The translations under genes and the position numbers were made by a program. A stretch of 64,000 nucleotides of DNA, from positions 72,032 to 136,031 of the forward strand of contig JADKIQ010000012.1 in the NCBI GenBank assembly GCA_016721245.1, read 5' to 3'. Source of the DNA: Sphingobacteriales bacterium (GTDB lineage: Bacteria > Bacteroidota > Bacteroidia > Chitinophagales > JADIYW01). Below the pieces are notes generated by a model. The model worked only from the letters and a program-made list of their open reading frames with translations, had not been told where the DNA came from and made no database searches. Positions 1 through 9,258 of this stretch are shown here, piece by piece (within the stretch, counting starts at the first letter, position 1; each line of letters opens with the position of its first letter).

Positions 1-342
1 TTTAGCCAAACGTACCGCTACCATTCCCAGCAGCAGCGGAAACTGATTGTGTACAATGTCTACGTTGGAGAATGCATTTCGCAGTATTTCTTTGTCGGGC
101 ATAGCAAACACAAATTTCATGCGCTGCATAATCTTCCTGATGCGCGGTACCGGCGGATAAAATTCTTTTAGTAATACTTTTCCGGGAGCGGGTTTGCCGG
201 TGCTGATTACTACGACATTATGGCCGTCTTGTCGTAAAAGCTGTGTAAAACGTTGTGTGGAAATAGCTGCGCCATTGCTGACGTTTTCAAAAACATCAGA
301 AACCTGCGCTATTTTTAGTTTGAACAGATAATCGATGTGCAA
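1..342 (-). CDS. Glycosyltransferase family 4 N-terminal part (runs off the window)
   Basis: My own translation of the minus strand gives about 114 residues, open to the left edge. It begins LFKLKIAQVSDVFENVSNGA, followed by a QRFTQLLRQDGHNVVVIST stretch. This is the usual start of a GT-B fold family 4 glycosyltransferase: a first beta strand, a glycine/asparagine-containing loop, then a helix and the second strand with a GHxVxVI pattern. A TTG at 342 follows an in-frame TAG and is the only plausible initiation codon nearby; there is no early ATG. The donor and acceptor sugars cannot be told because the C-terminal nucleotide-sugar domain lies outside the window. Confidence 0.7.
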   Translation of the reverse strand, partial: MHIDYLFKLKIAQVSDVFENVSNGAAISTQRFTQLLRQDGHNVVVISTGKPAPGKVLLKEFYPPVPRIRKIMQRMKFVFAMPDKEILRNAFSNVDIVHNQFPLLLGMVAVRLAK

Positions 343-419
343 TGAATTCTATTTGAAGGTAAAGTTGCTTCATAACCGATTAAATACGTTGCATAATTAT
401 TAAAAAGTGTTACAAAATT

Positions 420-450
420 TAAACAAAAATACCTCACGGAAGGTGAGGTA
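420..450 (-). terminator. Rho-independent terminator of the THX gene
   Basis: The 8-bp stem TACCTCAC/GTGAGGTA (430-437 with 443-450) is followed, in the minus direction, by a T-rich run ATTTTTGTTT. It lies 24 bases after the THX stop codon. Confidence 0.75.
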
Positions 451-473
451 TTCATTAAATCTGTCTGTAAAGA

Positions 474-641
474 CTATTCTTTGTCAGCAGCTACTTTTTT
501 TGCAGCCGGTGCTTTTTTTGCTTTTACTTCCACCACTTCTTTTTTAGGTGTCACTTTTACTGCTGCTTTATGAGGTCTTGCTTTACCGAAAGAACCTGCA
601 AAAATTTTTCCTTTTCTGGTTTTTTTATCACCACGTCCCAT
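474..641 (-). CDS. 30S ribosomal protein THX
   Basis: A 55-residue basic protein translated from the minus strand that begins MGRGDKKTRKGKIFAGSFGK and goes on to ARPHK. This is the signature of ribosomal protein THX, a small peptide that sits in the head of the 30S subunit and stabilises it. After residue 30 it has a Lys/Ala/Val-rich tail, as in other Bacteroidota copies. It is below the usual ORF length cut-off and is easily missed. A good promoter lies just upstream (688-717) and a terminator just downstream, so it is a single-gene transcription unit. Confidence 0.88.
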   Translation of the reverse strand: MGRGDKKTRKGKIFAGSFGKARPHKAAVKVTPKKEVVEVKAKKAPAAKKVAADKE

Positions 642-687
642 TTTCTATAATTTTTTTAAGATGAATATAAAATGATTAATTCTGGTG

Positions 688-717
688 CAAAGATACACAA
701 TTATTTTATAGTTGCAA
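688..717 (-). promoter_or_regulatory. Bacteroidota-type promoter of THX
   Basis: Minus strand: TTG (715-717), a 19-base spacer, then TATCTTTG (688-695), fitting the Bacteroidota TTG/TTTG-N(17-23)-TAnnTTTG consensus exactly. It is 47 bases before the THX start and overlaps the 3' end of the amine oxidase gene. Confidence 0.7.
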
Positions 718-2080
718 TTAATTCATTCACACTTCTTTCTGCTGTTTCCAAAGCACCATGTACGGTTGCAAAATGTCCGTTTACAGCAGTTGCTTCACCT
801 GCAAAGTATAGATTTTCGCCTAATTTTTCAGCCAAAGCTTCGCGAGCACCGGCATAACCCACTTTCGGATAGGAATAAGCACCTTTAATAAAGGGTTCTT
901 TTGTCCAGTCCTGGATGTGTATTGCTGAAAAACCGGAACTGGCTGCTGTACCACCATATATTGCATCTAAATCAGACAAGAGGATGTTTTTAATTTGTGT
1001 CTCGCTTAGTGCTGTTAACGTCTCGGCTTTTTCACCTAAAATAAATGCCGTTAAAATTGAATAGTTGCTATTTGTTCTACCCAAAGCAGTGTTCCAATAC
1101 TCCGGAACAGCACCGGTTCCGAAAACAGAACTAAGGTCATTTGCCCAAAATCGGTTATTGAATTTTAGTATTACTTTCATGCCTGCATCCATACCTAACT
1201 TATTAAGCGCAGTCATTTTACTATCAGGTAATCCCGGATTGAATGCAATATAATTTGATTTTAAGATAGATAAGGGAACGGTTACAATAACCTTATCCGC
1301 GATGTATTCAATATTATTTTGGTCTTTTAGGATTATTTTTGAAGAACTGTAATCAATAGATTTAACAGCTGTATCGTACTTTATTTTTGATAATATAGTT
1401 GAAAAATTTTGTTCTAAAATAGATAATACCGATTTGTTGGCAATAGGATAGTCTTCATCTCCTGCTGTCCATAAATTATCGGCTTCAGCAATCCCTTTCA
1501 TACTTAGTCTTTGGTTAGAAGTGCCGTATTCATTTCCAATTTGAGCATTCAAATAGGGTTGAAGTGCCGCATTTATACCGATATTATTGATGTGTTGTTG
1601 CACGGTAATATCATCACCGGAATAATTTGCTATGTTATTCAGCAGATTCGATGCAGCAATAAAATCATTATCAGTATTTGCCTGTTGCTCATTTTTCAGA
1701 CTGTTTTTGAAGAAATAATAATCTGAAGTAGATTCATCTGTAAAAGTAGCACCTGCATTTTTGGCTAATCTATAAAATACATTGTTATTTCCGTGTATTT
1801 CTTCTGCTCCTAATTCAACAGGAAAATCTGCAAAACCGCTTAATGTTTTTATACGTCCACCATAGGAGAGTGAAGCTTCTAAAATTTGAATATTTTTAGC
1901 TCCTTTTTTTTGTAATAAATGCGCAGCATATAAACCGCTGGCACCTGCACCAATGATGATTATTTTACCATCATAGTTAATGTTAATTTCATTTTCCTCG
2001 CAGGCACTCAATATAGAAGAGGTGCTGGATAAAACAGGAAGTGTAATTAGTGTATTTCTTATAAATGAACGCCTATTCAT
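701..2080 (-). CDS. FAD-dependent amine oxidase (flavin monoamine oxidase family)
   Basis: 459 residues. The N-terminus has an RR pair (residues 3-4), a hydrophobic stretch and a lipobox-like LSAC with Cys27, so it is probably exported, perhaps by Tat, and lipid-anchored; this is inference. A dinucleotide-binding loop GAGASGLYAA (44-53) begins the FAD domain. Near the C-terminus the NLYFAGEATAVNGHFATVHG block is the second FAD-contacting motif of monoamine oxidases, which oxidise amines to imines or aldehydes with release of peroxide. Length fits the family. The gene lies 18 bases after ychF on the same strand and may be co-transcribed. The substrate is unknown. Confidence 0.85.
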   Translation of the reverse strand: MNRRSFIRNTLITLPVLSSTSSILSACEENEININYDGKIIIIGAGASGLYAAHLLQKKGAKNIQILEASLSYGGRIKTLSGFADFPVELGAEEIHGNNNVFYRLAKNAGATFTDESTSDYYFFKNSLKNEQQANTDNDFIAASNLLNNIANYSGDDITVQQHINNIGINAALQPYLNAQIGNEYGTSNQRLSMKGIAEADNLWTAGDEDYPIANKSVLSILEQNFSTILSKIKYDTAVKSIDYSSSKIILKDQNNIEYIADKVIVTVPLSILKSNYIAFNPGLPDSKMTALNKLGMDAGMKVILKFNNRFWANDLSSVFGTGAVPEYWNTALGRTNSNYSILTAFILGEKAETLTALSETQIKNILLSDLDAIYGGTAASSGFSAIHIQDWTKEPFIKGAYSYPKVGYAGAREALAEKLGENLYFAGEATAVNGHFATVHGALETAERSVNELIATIK

Positions 2081-2098
2081 TGATGCAAAACATTATTG

Positions 2099-3199
2099 TT
2101 ACACATTGAACCTGAAATGCATCAAATCGCCGTCTTTTACCACATATTCCTTGCCTTCAATGCGTAGTTTTCCGTTTTCACGGCAGGCTGCTTCTGATTT
2201 ATACTGAATAAAATCATCGTAACTCATCACTTCCGCCTTGATAAAACCTTTCTCAAAATCGGTGTGAATAACGCTGGCAGCCTGTGGTGCTTTCCAACCC
2301 TGATGAATCGTCCAGGCACGAACTTCCTGTACGCCGGCTGTGAAATAGGTTTGTAATTTTAACAAATCGTAGGCAGAACGTATTAAACGGTTCAATCCGG
2401 GTTCTGTTAAGCCATATTCTGATTGAAATAAGGCTTTGTCTTCCTCTTCCATTTCAGAAATCTGCGCTTCCACCGAATTGCTTAAAACGATAACTTGTGC
2501 TCCTTCTTCCGCAGCCATTTTAGTCAAGGCTTCTGAAAATTTGTTACCGGTCAGTATGGAAGCTTCGTCCACGTTGGCCACATACAAAACCGGTTTATCC
2601 GTCAGGAAGCATAAATCGGCAAAAATCAGCCTGTCTTCCTTGGAAAAATTCAGAGAACGGATGTTTTTTCCGTCGCTCAGGCATTGCTGACACTGCATCA
2701 GTACATCGTATTCGTGTTTTGCTTTTGGATCGCCGCTTACTTTTGCCTGTTTCTGGATACGTTGCGTTTTTCGTTCCACACTTTCCAGGTCTTTCAGCTG
2801 TAATTCCGTGTCGATGATGTCTCTGTCGCCGATTGGGTTGATGGCACCTTCTTCACGTAAGATATTTTCATCTTCAAAGCAACGGATAACGTGAATGATG
2901 GCATCCACTTCGCGGATATTGGCTAAAAACTTATTCCCTAAACCTTCCCCTTTAGAAGCACCTTTCACCAGACCGGCAATATCTACAAACTCAATGGTGG
3001 TAGGAATAATTTTATTCGGCTGCACAATTTCAGCGATTTTAGCTAAACGCTCATCCGGAACATCTACCAAGCCTACGTTTGGCTCGATGGTACAGAAACG
3101 GTAATTGCTTGCCTGTGCTTTGGCGTTATTAGACACTGCGTTAAATAAAGTTGATTTTCCTACGTTTGGTAATCCTACTATGCCACACTGTAAACCCAT
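2099..3199 (-). CDS. ychF: Ribosome-binding ATPase YchF (Obg-like)
   Basis: 366 residues, the standard length. The P-loop GLPNVGKST is at residues 8-16, followed by the G2/G3 region with VDIAGLVKGASKGEGLGNKF. A coiled-coil insertion lies mid-protein, and the C-terminal TGS domain ends in EYVVKDGDLMHFRFNV. YchF is a universally conserved P-loop NTPase that prefers ATP, binds ribosomes and is linked to translation and oxidative stress control. All motifs are intact. A -7-like TATCTTCG occurs upstream at 3262-3269 on the minus strand. Confidence 0.97.
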   Translation of the reverse strand: MGLQCGIVGLPNVGKSTLFNAVSNNAKAQASNYRFCTIEPNVGLVDVPDERLAKIAEIVQPNKIIPTTIEFVDIAGLVKGASKGEGLGNKFLANIREVDAIIHVIRCFEDENILREEGAINPIGDRDIIDTELQLKDLESVERKTQRIQKQAKVSGDPKAKHEYDVLMQCQQCLSDGKNIRSLNFSKEDRLIFADLCFLTDKPVLYVANVDEASILTGNKFSEALTKMAAEEGAQVIVLSNSVEAQISEMEEEDKALFQSEYGLTEPGLNRLIRSAYDLLKLQTYFTAGVQEVRAWTIHQGWKAPQAASVIHTDFEKGFIKAEVMSYDDFIQYKSEAACRENGKLRIEGKEYVVKDGDLMHFRFNV

Positions 3200-3334
3200 A
3201 ATCTTAATTTGAAAATTTGAAAATGAAATAATTTGAAAATGATGTATTCATTTTCGACCCGCGAAGATACAAAATGCAAGTGAATTTGAAAATTATGTGT
3301 GTTTTATCATTTTTTCTTTCAAATAGTTCTATTC

Positions 3335-4111
3335 TCAGTCGGCTTTCAGAAAAGATCTTCGTATGGTAACCAATACAAGGATAAAGGCCGTGTAACAGAT
3401 GAAAAAGGGAAGGATATACGCAATTCCGTTAAAGACCAGCAGTAATGCCATAATAAGCAACTGCGCGCCTAAGCCGTAAAAGGAAACCAATGTCATAAAC
3501 CAGTTAGGCAGTGTTGACAAGCTAGCTGCTTTAGGATCGGCATAATAGATGGTTTTATCAAAAAGAATATACAGTGCATTATAGGTGTGATATAATAGAT
3601 TCACCATTTGCTGGTTTTCGCCGGGGAAGGCAATGGGCGAAGCCGTTTCCGTTATTTTACTGGTGGTATCGCCGCCTTCTTTATTCGTTCTCAGGATGAC
3701 ATAATAGTAATTGTATAAGGTACCCTGCAATTGTATCGCTATAAAGGCCGCAAAGATTAACCAAACGGGTGCATTCGTTTGGTAACCAATAGCTATCAGG
3801 AAAATAAAATTCAGCAGGATATCAAAAATGGAATCCAGGTAGCGACCGGTGTAAGAAGGTGTTTTTTTTACGCGAGCCAGTTCCCCGTCAATGCCGTCGA
3901 TAATGGATTTGAGGATAAGAAAGACAGCAGCTGCAACATATAATTGCTGCAGTATACAATACACGGCTATTAAACCGCAGATGCCGAAAATAAATGTAAC
4001 CTGTACGGGTGTGACGGTTGTTTCCTTTAGCAGCTGCGCACTAAATTTGGCAGCAGGCCTTCCGTAATCGGAGATATCGATAAATTTATTTTCTTTGGAA
4101 AGTTTAGACAT
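3335..4111 (-). CDS. CDP-alcohol phosphatidyltransferase family membrane protein
   Basis: 258 residues, multi-spanning. It carries the diagnostic catalytic motif of the family, DG-x2-AR-x8-G-x3-D-x3-D, seen as DGELAR, then G, then LDSIFD (about residues 94-116). Such enzymes condense a CDP-linked lipid or alcohol with an alcohol acceptor in phospholipid synthesis at the inner membrane. The long C-terminal half has several hydrophobic segments. Which phospholipid is made cannot be read from the sequence; the N-terminal 25 residues are soluble and polar. It is a single gene between ychF and the frameshifted T9SS gene. Confidence 0.85.
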   Translation of the reverse strand: MSKLSKENKFIDISDYGRPAAKFSAQLLKETTVTPVQVTFIFGICGLIAVYCILQQLYVAAAVFLILKSIIDGIDGELARVKKTPSYTGRYLDSIFDILLNFIFLIAIGYQTNAPVWLIFAAFIAIQLQGTLYNYYYVILRTNKEGGDTTSKITETASPIAFPGENQQMVNLLYHTYNALYILFDKTIYYADPKAASLSTLPNWFMTLVSFYGLGAQLLIMALLLVFNGIAYILPFFICYTAFILVLVTIRRSFLKAD

Positions 4112-4192
4112 GCCGTCTGTAGTGTGTTAAGTGAAAAGAGGTAACACTATTTATTCAGATAAGTTGCGAATTGACGCTTAATAAACATTTTT

Positions 4193-4221
4193 CTAGCAAT
4201 CCACTTCGTCGCAGCCGAAGG
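4193..4221 (-). pseudogene. Remnant of a CDF transporter 3' end
   Basis: The minus strand encodes FGCDEVDC plus stop. This closely resembles the last residues of the CDF exporter at 6594-7499 (FGCEEADC plus stop), with about 25 bases alignable and few mismatches. It starts six bases after the stop of the T9SS gene at 4228. It may be a scar of a duplicated or recombined exporter gene; this is inference from a short match. Confidence 0.35.
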
Positions 4222-4227
4222 ATTAAA

Positions 4228-6512
4228 TTATTTTAAGAGCGTAATATTTCCTTTTCGTTTTTCAATTTTTCCATTGAGTGTGAATTCAGCATAGTAGGCA
4301 TACACATCTGCCTGTAAGCTTTCATCTTTATATTTTCCGTTCCAACCAATAGATAGGTCTGTTGTTTTGAAAATCTCGTTGCCATAACGATTGTAGATAA
4401 TCAGCATGCCTGTGAGGGGACAATTACTGCGGATTTTAAATTCATCATTATTGCCATCACCATTTGGAGAAAAGCAGTTGGAATAAAATAGGTGCAATTA
4501 ATGGCTTCGCAGGATTTATATGTTACTTCAATGGTATCAGCGGCATCGATGCAATTGGTTTTGACGCTCACATGATATTGTCCGTCTTGTGTGACGATAT
4601 AATAGGGAAGGGTAGAACCATCCTGCCAGACATAAGTGGCGTTTAAAGTAGTGACATCTAAACGCAAGGTGTCGCCTTCGCAAAGTAGGGTATCTTTTCC
4701 GAGATGAATAACAGGGGTTGGAGTAACGGTTAATAGCAAACTAATAACAGAATCACAACCGGCTGTATTTGTTAAAGTATCCGTGTAATTTCCGGATGCA
4801 GTTAAATTATTCCCGTTGAAATTATAAATTCTTCCGCCACAAATAGTATCTGTGATGGAAGCAGAAGAAGGAACGCCAATAGTATTAATGACAACACTTG
4901 TAGTATAATTACAACCATTGGCATCTTTTACCACAATAGAATAATTTCCCGCGGAAAGATTTGCATAATTAGTAGTAGTAGAAAAACCGCTGTTATTAAA
5001 ATTATATTGGTACGGAGCCACGCCACCCCTAATGCTATCTAAATTAATAGCACCATTATTTTTGTTGCAGGTTGCATTGGTAATGGTTTTAGATAGATTG
5101 CTTATGGAATTTGCGCTGCTGCCAACTGTAGTTATTACCGTAGAAATACAGCCTACACTATCTTTTACACTTACGGTATAATTACCTGCAGATAAATTAG
5201 TAAATACATTGCTGTTTTGATAAGCATTACCAATGCTATACGTATAAGGTGCTTTACCACCAGTATGCGTAACTGTAATAGTGCCACCATTAGTACAAGC
5301 AGCATCTGTTGTTTTAGCAAAAACCGTGTATTGCGCAATAGGTTTACATAAATTCATAGGTGCAATTACTGGATTTATTTGTGTAAATGTATTTCTCTGA
5401 ATATTAGATAAATTCATCCATATTGAACCTGAATAAGAAGGTTCCCAGTTGGTAATACCTGTTGCCCATAGAGTGCCATCTGTTTTAACGATATAGGAAA
5501 AAGATTCACCTGCCATAATATCGGCTACATTAGTGGCTACTAAAACCGGACTAAGTATTTCTATTGTATTTCCAGCTCCTAAATGTCCACCATCACCGCC
5601 CCAGGCGTAACAATTATGATTCATGTCCAACGCTAAAAAATGTTGCCCATCATTACAACCTGAAATAGCAACTATATCTTTCAATATGGGCAGTTTTATA
5701 GGAATAAGAGAAATGTTGCTCCTAGTGCCATTCCCAATAAAGCCATCGATTTGACGTCCCCAAATATAAACGTCTCCTACTGAATCCAAAGCAATAATAC
5801 TAGAAGAACTTGCTTTTATGTCTACGATATGGTTAAGTCCGTTTACAAATATGGGTGTCAGTGCTCTTGATGATGGTGAACTATTTCCGAGTATTCCTGT
5901 TCCAGCTATCATCACTCTTCCATCATCTAACAGGATTACATTAGCATATGCAGTATTTGCTACTCGGACTGCATTGTTGATGTTTTTCATCTGCATTGGA
6001 ATGGACGTTGAAGTGCTATTTGTGTTTCCATTTCCAAAAGAACCATTACCATTGTTACCTACCGACCAAACTGTCCCATCATTTTTAACAAAACTGCAAA
6101 CAATGAATCCTGCGTCCAAAAATTTTACATCATCTATTACTTTGGTAGGGGTATGGCTTAGAAGGTAACCCCAAACCCAGCCCGTATTATCATTTTTAAT
6201 TGCACCCATATTATAACCTGTGCTGTAATATCTAACATTGGTCATACCCGTAACAAGTACAGGTGTAATACTTCCTATTGTTGTTCCATTACCTAATTGC
6301 CCATATTGGTTTCGCCCCCAACCATATAACTGGTTATTTGCACCACAACTATCTCCACAAATGGTATATGCAGAATAAGAACCTACCGTATAATTCGAAG
6401 GTTTATACCACAGCCTGCCGCCAAAGCCATCACCCACCATGCTGTTTTGTGCCAACAGGGAAGCAGTGCTTAACAGCATAAAAAGGAGTATCTTATATTT
6501 TACTAATGGCAT
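4228..6512 (-). pseudogene. Frameshifted RCC1/SprB-repeat surface protein with T9SS type B sorting domain
   Basis: Two overlapping frames form one protein: 4401-6512 (703 residues) and 4228-4497 (89 residues). The first has a signal peptide, then RCC1-like repeats (GWGRNQYGQLGNGTT and relatives, residues about 60-370), then two SprB-type repeats with GNYTVSVKDSVGC and GNYSIVVKDANGC. Its frame ends just as IPTAF begins the sorting domain; the other frame continues SPNGDGNNDEFKIRSN and NRYGNEIF, the gliding-motility-associated CTD. One extra T in the T4 run (A4 at 4470-4473 on the plus strand) restores the join. It is probably a secreted or surface protein. Sequencing error is as likely as a real mutation. 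Confidence 0.8.
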
Positions 6513-6593
6513 TATGATATTGGCTTATATTCATAAAGTTATAAAATATTTTAGAATAACAATAAAAGTATTAATGAAAATGGGTTTGATTGC

Positions 6594-7499
6594 TCAACAA
6601 TCCGCTTCCTCACAGCCGAAGGCTTCGCGTTCGGTTTCTATGGTGATGTGGTGAATGTTCTGGTGCTGCAGCTGATGCTTGAGTTCGTGCTTTATGCGCT
6701 GTTCGTCTTCAATAGAAACCTCATTGGATAAAAGGATATGTGCGGTCAGTGCGTTCTCCGTAGTGCTGATGGCCCACACGTGCAGGTGATGTATATTGAG
6801 GATGCCTTTAATTCCCAACGCTGTTTTCTTAATGTCTTCCAGGTGTACATTATTGGGAACGCCGTCTAAAGAAAGCTTCATGCTGTCGGTCAGTAAATTC
6901 CAGGTGCTGAATAAAATTACTACGGCAATAATCAAACTCAATACGGCATCAATCCAATACCAGTGTGTGTAGTATATGATAATTCCTCCAATCACGATAC
7001 CCAATGACACCAGTGCATCGGCAGCGAGATGCAGGAACGCGCTTTTGATATTTAAGTCATTGTCTTTATCCCGAAAGAAAAAGAAAGCGGAGATACCATT
7101 GACCAGCACGCCGATAAAAGCAATGATCGCCATCGTGGTGCCGGGCATAACCACGGGATGCAATAAATGTATAATGGCTTCGTAGCCGATAATGCCAATA
7201 GATATTAAGAGAATAATGGCATTGATAAGTGCTACAATAATAGATGTTTTGCGATAGCCATAGGTGTATTTTTCGTTGGCTTTTACCTGATGCAGTTTCA
7301 GTGCAATCAGCGATAAAACCAGACTCGCTACATCGGCAAAGTTGTGGCCCGCATCGGAAATTAAAGATAAAGAATGAATGTGAATACCAAAGCCAAGCTG
7401 CACCATCACAAATACTATATTCAGCACTATCCCAATGTAAAAAGCCTTGCTTACATTGGTAAGTACAAGAGGCTGATGATGATGGTGATCGTGAGACAT
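6594..7499 (-). CDS. Cation diffusion facilitator (CzcD/ZitB-type zinc exporter)
   Basis: 301 residues. The N-terminus is histidine-rich (MSHDHHHHQP), typical of zinc-exporting CDF proteins. Six hydrophobic segments follow. The transport-site motifs SDAGHNFADV in helix II and HLAADALVSLG in helix V supply the HxxxD pairs that bind the metal. The C-terminal cytoplasmic domain includes HHLHVWAISTTENALTAHI, the dimeric metal-sensing fold. Function by family: proton-coupled efflux of Zn2+ and possibly Cd2+ or Co2+ from the cytoplasm. It ends in a Cys-rich FGCEEADC tail that recurs as a fragment at 4193-4221. Confidence 0.93.
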   Translation of the reverse strand: MSHDHHHHQPLVLTNVSKAFYIGIVLNIVFVMVQLGFGIHIHSLSLISDAGHNFADVASLVLSLIALKLHQVKANEKYTYGYRKTSIIVALINAIILLISIGIIGYEAIIHLLHPVVMPGTTMAIIAFIGVLVNGISAFFFFRDKDNDLNIKSAFLHLAADALVSLGIVIGGIIIYYTHWYWIDAVLSLIIAVVILFSTWNLLTDSMKLSLDGVPNNVHLEDIKKTALGIKGILNIHHLHVWAISTTENALTAHILLSNEVSIEDEQRIKHELKHQLQHQNIHHITIETEREAFGCEEADC

Positions 7500-7583
7500 G
7501 TAAGATTTAAGATTTGAGATTATGGGATTGAGATTTAATTTTTAATATATTAATTCAAACATCTTAATTATCATATTTCTTTC

Positions 7584-7661
7584 ACCTCACCCGTCTCGTC
7601 TGCGACGAGCCACCCTCTCCATATGGAGAGGGTAGTCGGACTTTGTCCGACTGGGTGAGGT
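7584..7661. repeat. Cloverleaf-forming REP-like element, copy 1
   Basis: The outer stem ACCTCACCC/GGGTGAGGT (7584-7592 with 7653-7661) encloses three hairpins: CTCGTC/GACGAG, the perfect palindrome ACCCTCTCCAT/ATGGAGAGGGT (612-633 of the 7-kb block), and AGTCGGAC/GTCCGACT. The second copy is at 20476-20555, where the middle palindrome and outer stem are conserved while the side arms differ in sequence but keep pairing. It lies between the CDF and MgtE genes. Confidence 0.7.
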
Positions 7662-7696
7662 CTATGCTATTGTATTTTCACTATCACCATTCAACA

Positions 7697-9055
7697 TTAT
7701 AACAGTGTTCCCCGCAAGAGTAATGACGCTACCACAAAATAAATTACTAAGCCGGTAACATCCACCAGTGTGGCAACAAAAGGAGCGGAGGAAGTAGCAG
7801 GGTCGAAGCCTAATTTTTTAAGAATGATGGGCAGCATAGAACCGCAAAGCGTTCCCCAGAGCACAATAAATAATAAAGTAATACCCACCGTTAAACCAAC
7901 CAGAATATAGTGTTCGCCATAAATGGGACTGATAGATGACCAGATAATGATTCTTAAAAAACCAATAATACCCAGAATAGAACCCAGGACAAGACCGCTT
8001 AAGATTTCCCGTTTCATGACACGCCACCAGTCTTCAAAGTTTATTTCGCCCAGTGCCATGGCGCGGATAATCAAAGTAGAGGCCTGCGAGCCGGAGTTAC
8101 CGCCGCTGGAAATAATCAAGGGTATAAATAAGACCAGAATAACGGCTTTGGCAATTTCATCTTCAAAAAAAGCCATAGCAGAAGCCGTCAGCATTTCACC
8201 AATAAATAAAATGATTAACCAGGGTGCGCGTTTTTTTATCAGTTCAAAAAAAGCGGTATTCATGTAGGGTTCGTCCAAAGCTTCGGTACCCCCCATTTTC
8301 TGGATGTCCTCGGTATCTTCCTCACTTTGTACGCGCAACATATCATCGATAGTCACGATACCCAGAAGAATACCATCATCATCTATAACCGGTAAAACGG
8401 CGCGGTTGTTTTTACGGAAGACAGACGTCGCGTTTTCCTGATCGTCGGTGACGTGTAATGCAATGTATTTTTTATCGCTTAATTCACTCAGTCGGGTGTC
8501 AGGTGCAGCAATCAGTAATTCTTTTAAGTTGATGTCATCAATCAGTTTTTCGTGGTCGTCGATGATATAAATGAAGTTGATGTTTTCAATCGTTCTGCCG
8601 AGTTTGCGGATTTTGTTCAGCGCATCCTGCACGGTGAAATGGTCTTTCACTTCAATATAGTCCGGATTCATGAGACGGCCCACGCTGTCTTCGGGATAGC
8701 CCAGCAAAGCAAGGGTTTCCAGGCGGTCTTCGTGCGGCAGAAACAGCACGAGTTTTTTAACTGATTCGCTGGTCAGTTCGCTCAGTAAAGCTGTACGGTC
8801 GTCGAAGTGCATGTTCTGAATCAGCTCTGCCACTTTATTAGAAGGCAGGGTATGAATCAGTTTCTTCTGCAATTTCAAGTCGAGAAACTTCAGCGTCTTT
8901 ACGGCGCGGTGCGGTTCCAGATTCTCTATAACTTTCTGGCTGTATTCCGGATAATCGTTGAGGAAGTCGGCGAGTTCGGTGGTACGGAAATCACTGAAGT
9001 ATGGCTTCTCATGTTTGAGGACATCTAAAATCAATTCTTCTTTGCTGATTTCCAT
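7697..9055 (-). CDS. mgtE: Magnesium transporter MgtE
   Basis: 452 residues, the normal length. An N-terminal superhelical MgtE_N domain (to about residue 130) contains LPHEDRLETLALLGYPEDSVGRLM. It is followed by a CBS-domain pair (about 140-260), a connecting helix, and five membrane helices. The selectivity region GGNSGSQASTLIIRAMALGEI is present. MgtE is an inner-membrane Mg2+ channel gated by cytoplasmic Mg2+ bound between the N and CBS domains. It stands as a monocistronic gene downstream of a REP-like element. Confidence 0.96.
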   Translation of the reverse strand: MEISKEELILDVLKHEKPYFSDFRTTELADFLNDYPEYSQKVIENLEPHRAVKTLKFLDLKLQKKLIHTLPSNKVAELIQNMHFDDRTALLSELTSESVKKLVLFLPHEDRLETLALLGYPEDSVGRLMNPDYIEVKDHFTVQDALNKIRKLGRTIENINFIYIIDDHEKLIDDINLKELLIAAPDTRLSELSDKKYIALHVTDDQENATSVFRKNNRAVLPVIDDDGILLGIVTIDDMLRVQSEEDTEDIQKMGGTEALDEPYMNTAFFELIKKRAPWLIILFIGEMLTASAMAFFEDEIAKAVILVLFIPLIISSGGNSGSQASTLIIRAMALGEINFEDWWRVMKREILSGLVLGSILGIIGFLRIIIWSSISPIYGEHYILVGLTVGITLLFIVLWGTLCGSMLPIILKKLGFDPATSSAPFVATLVDVTGLVIYFVVASLLLRGTLL

Positions 9056-9258
9056 TTCTGCAAAAATAATGTATTCTCCACAATAAAAGTATGATTTATG
9101 TTCTGGGAAATCTTGTAAATAGAATATAACTTTAAATAAAGAACAAAAGAGTTAAGGGTATGAAAAGTGCCGAATTCTAAATCATTCTGCTCGGATACTC
9201 ATTACAGAAAGTAAAATGCAAATAGGAGTATACATTTAAACAACAAAAAAAACATCGT

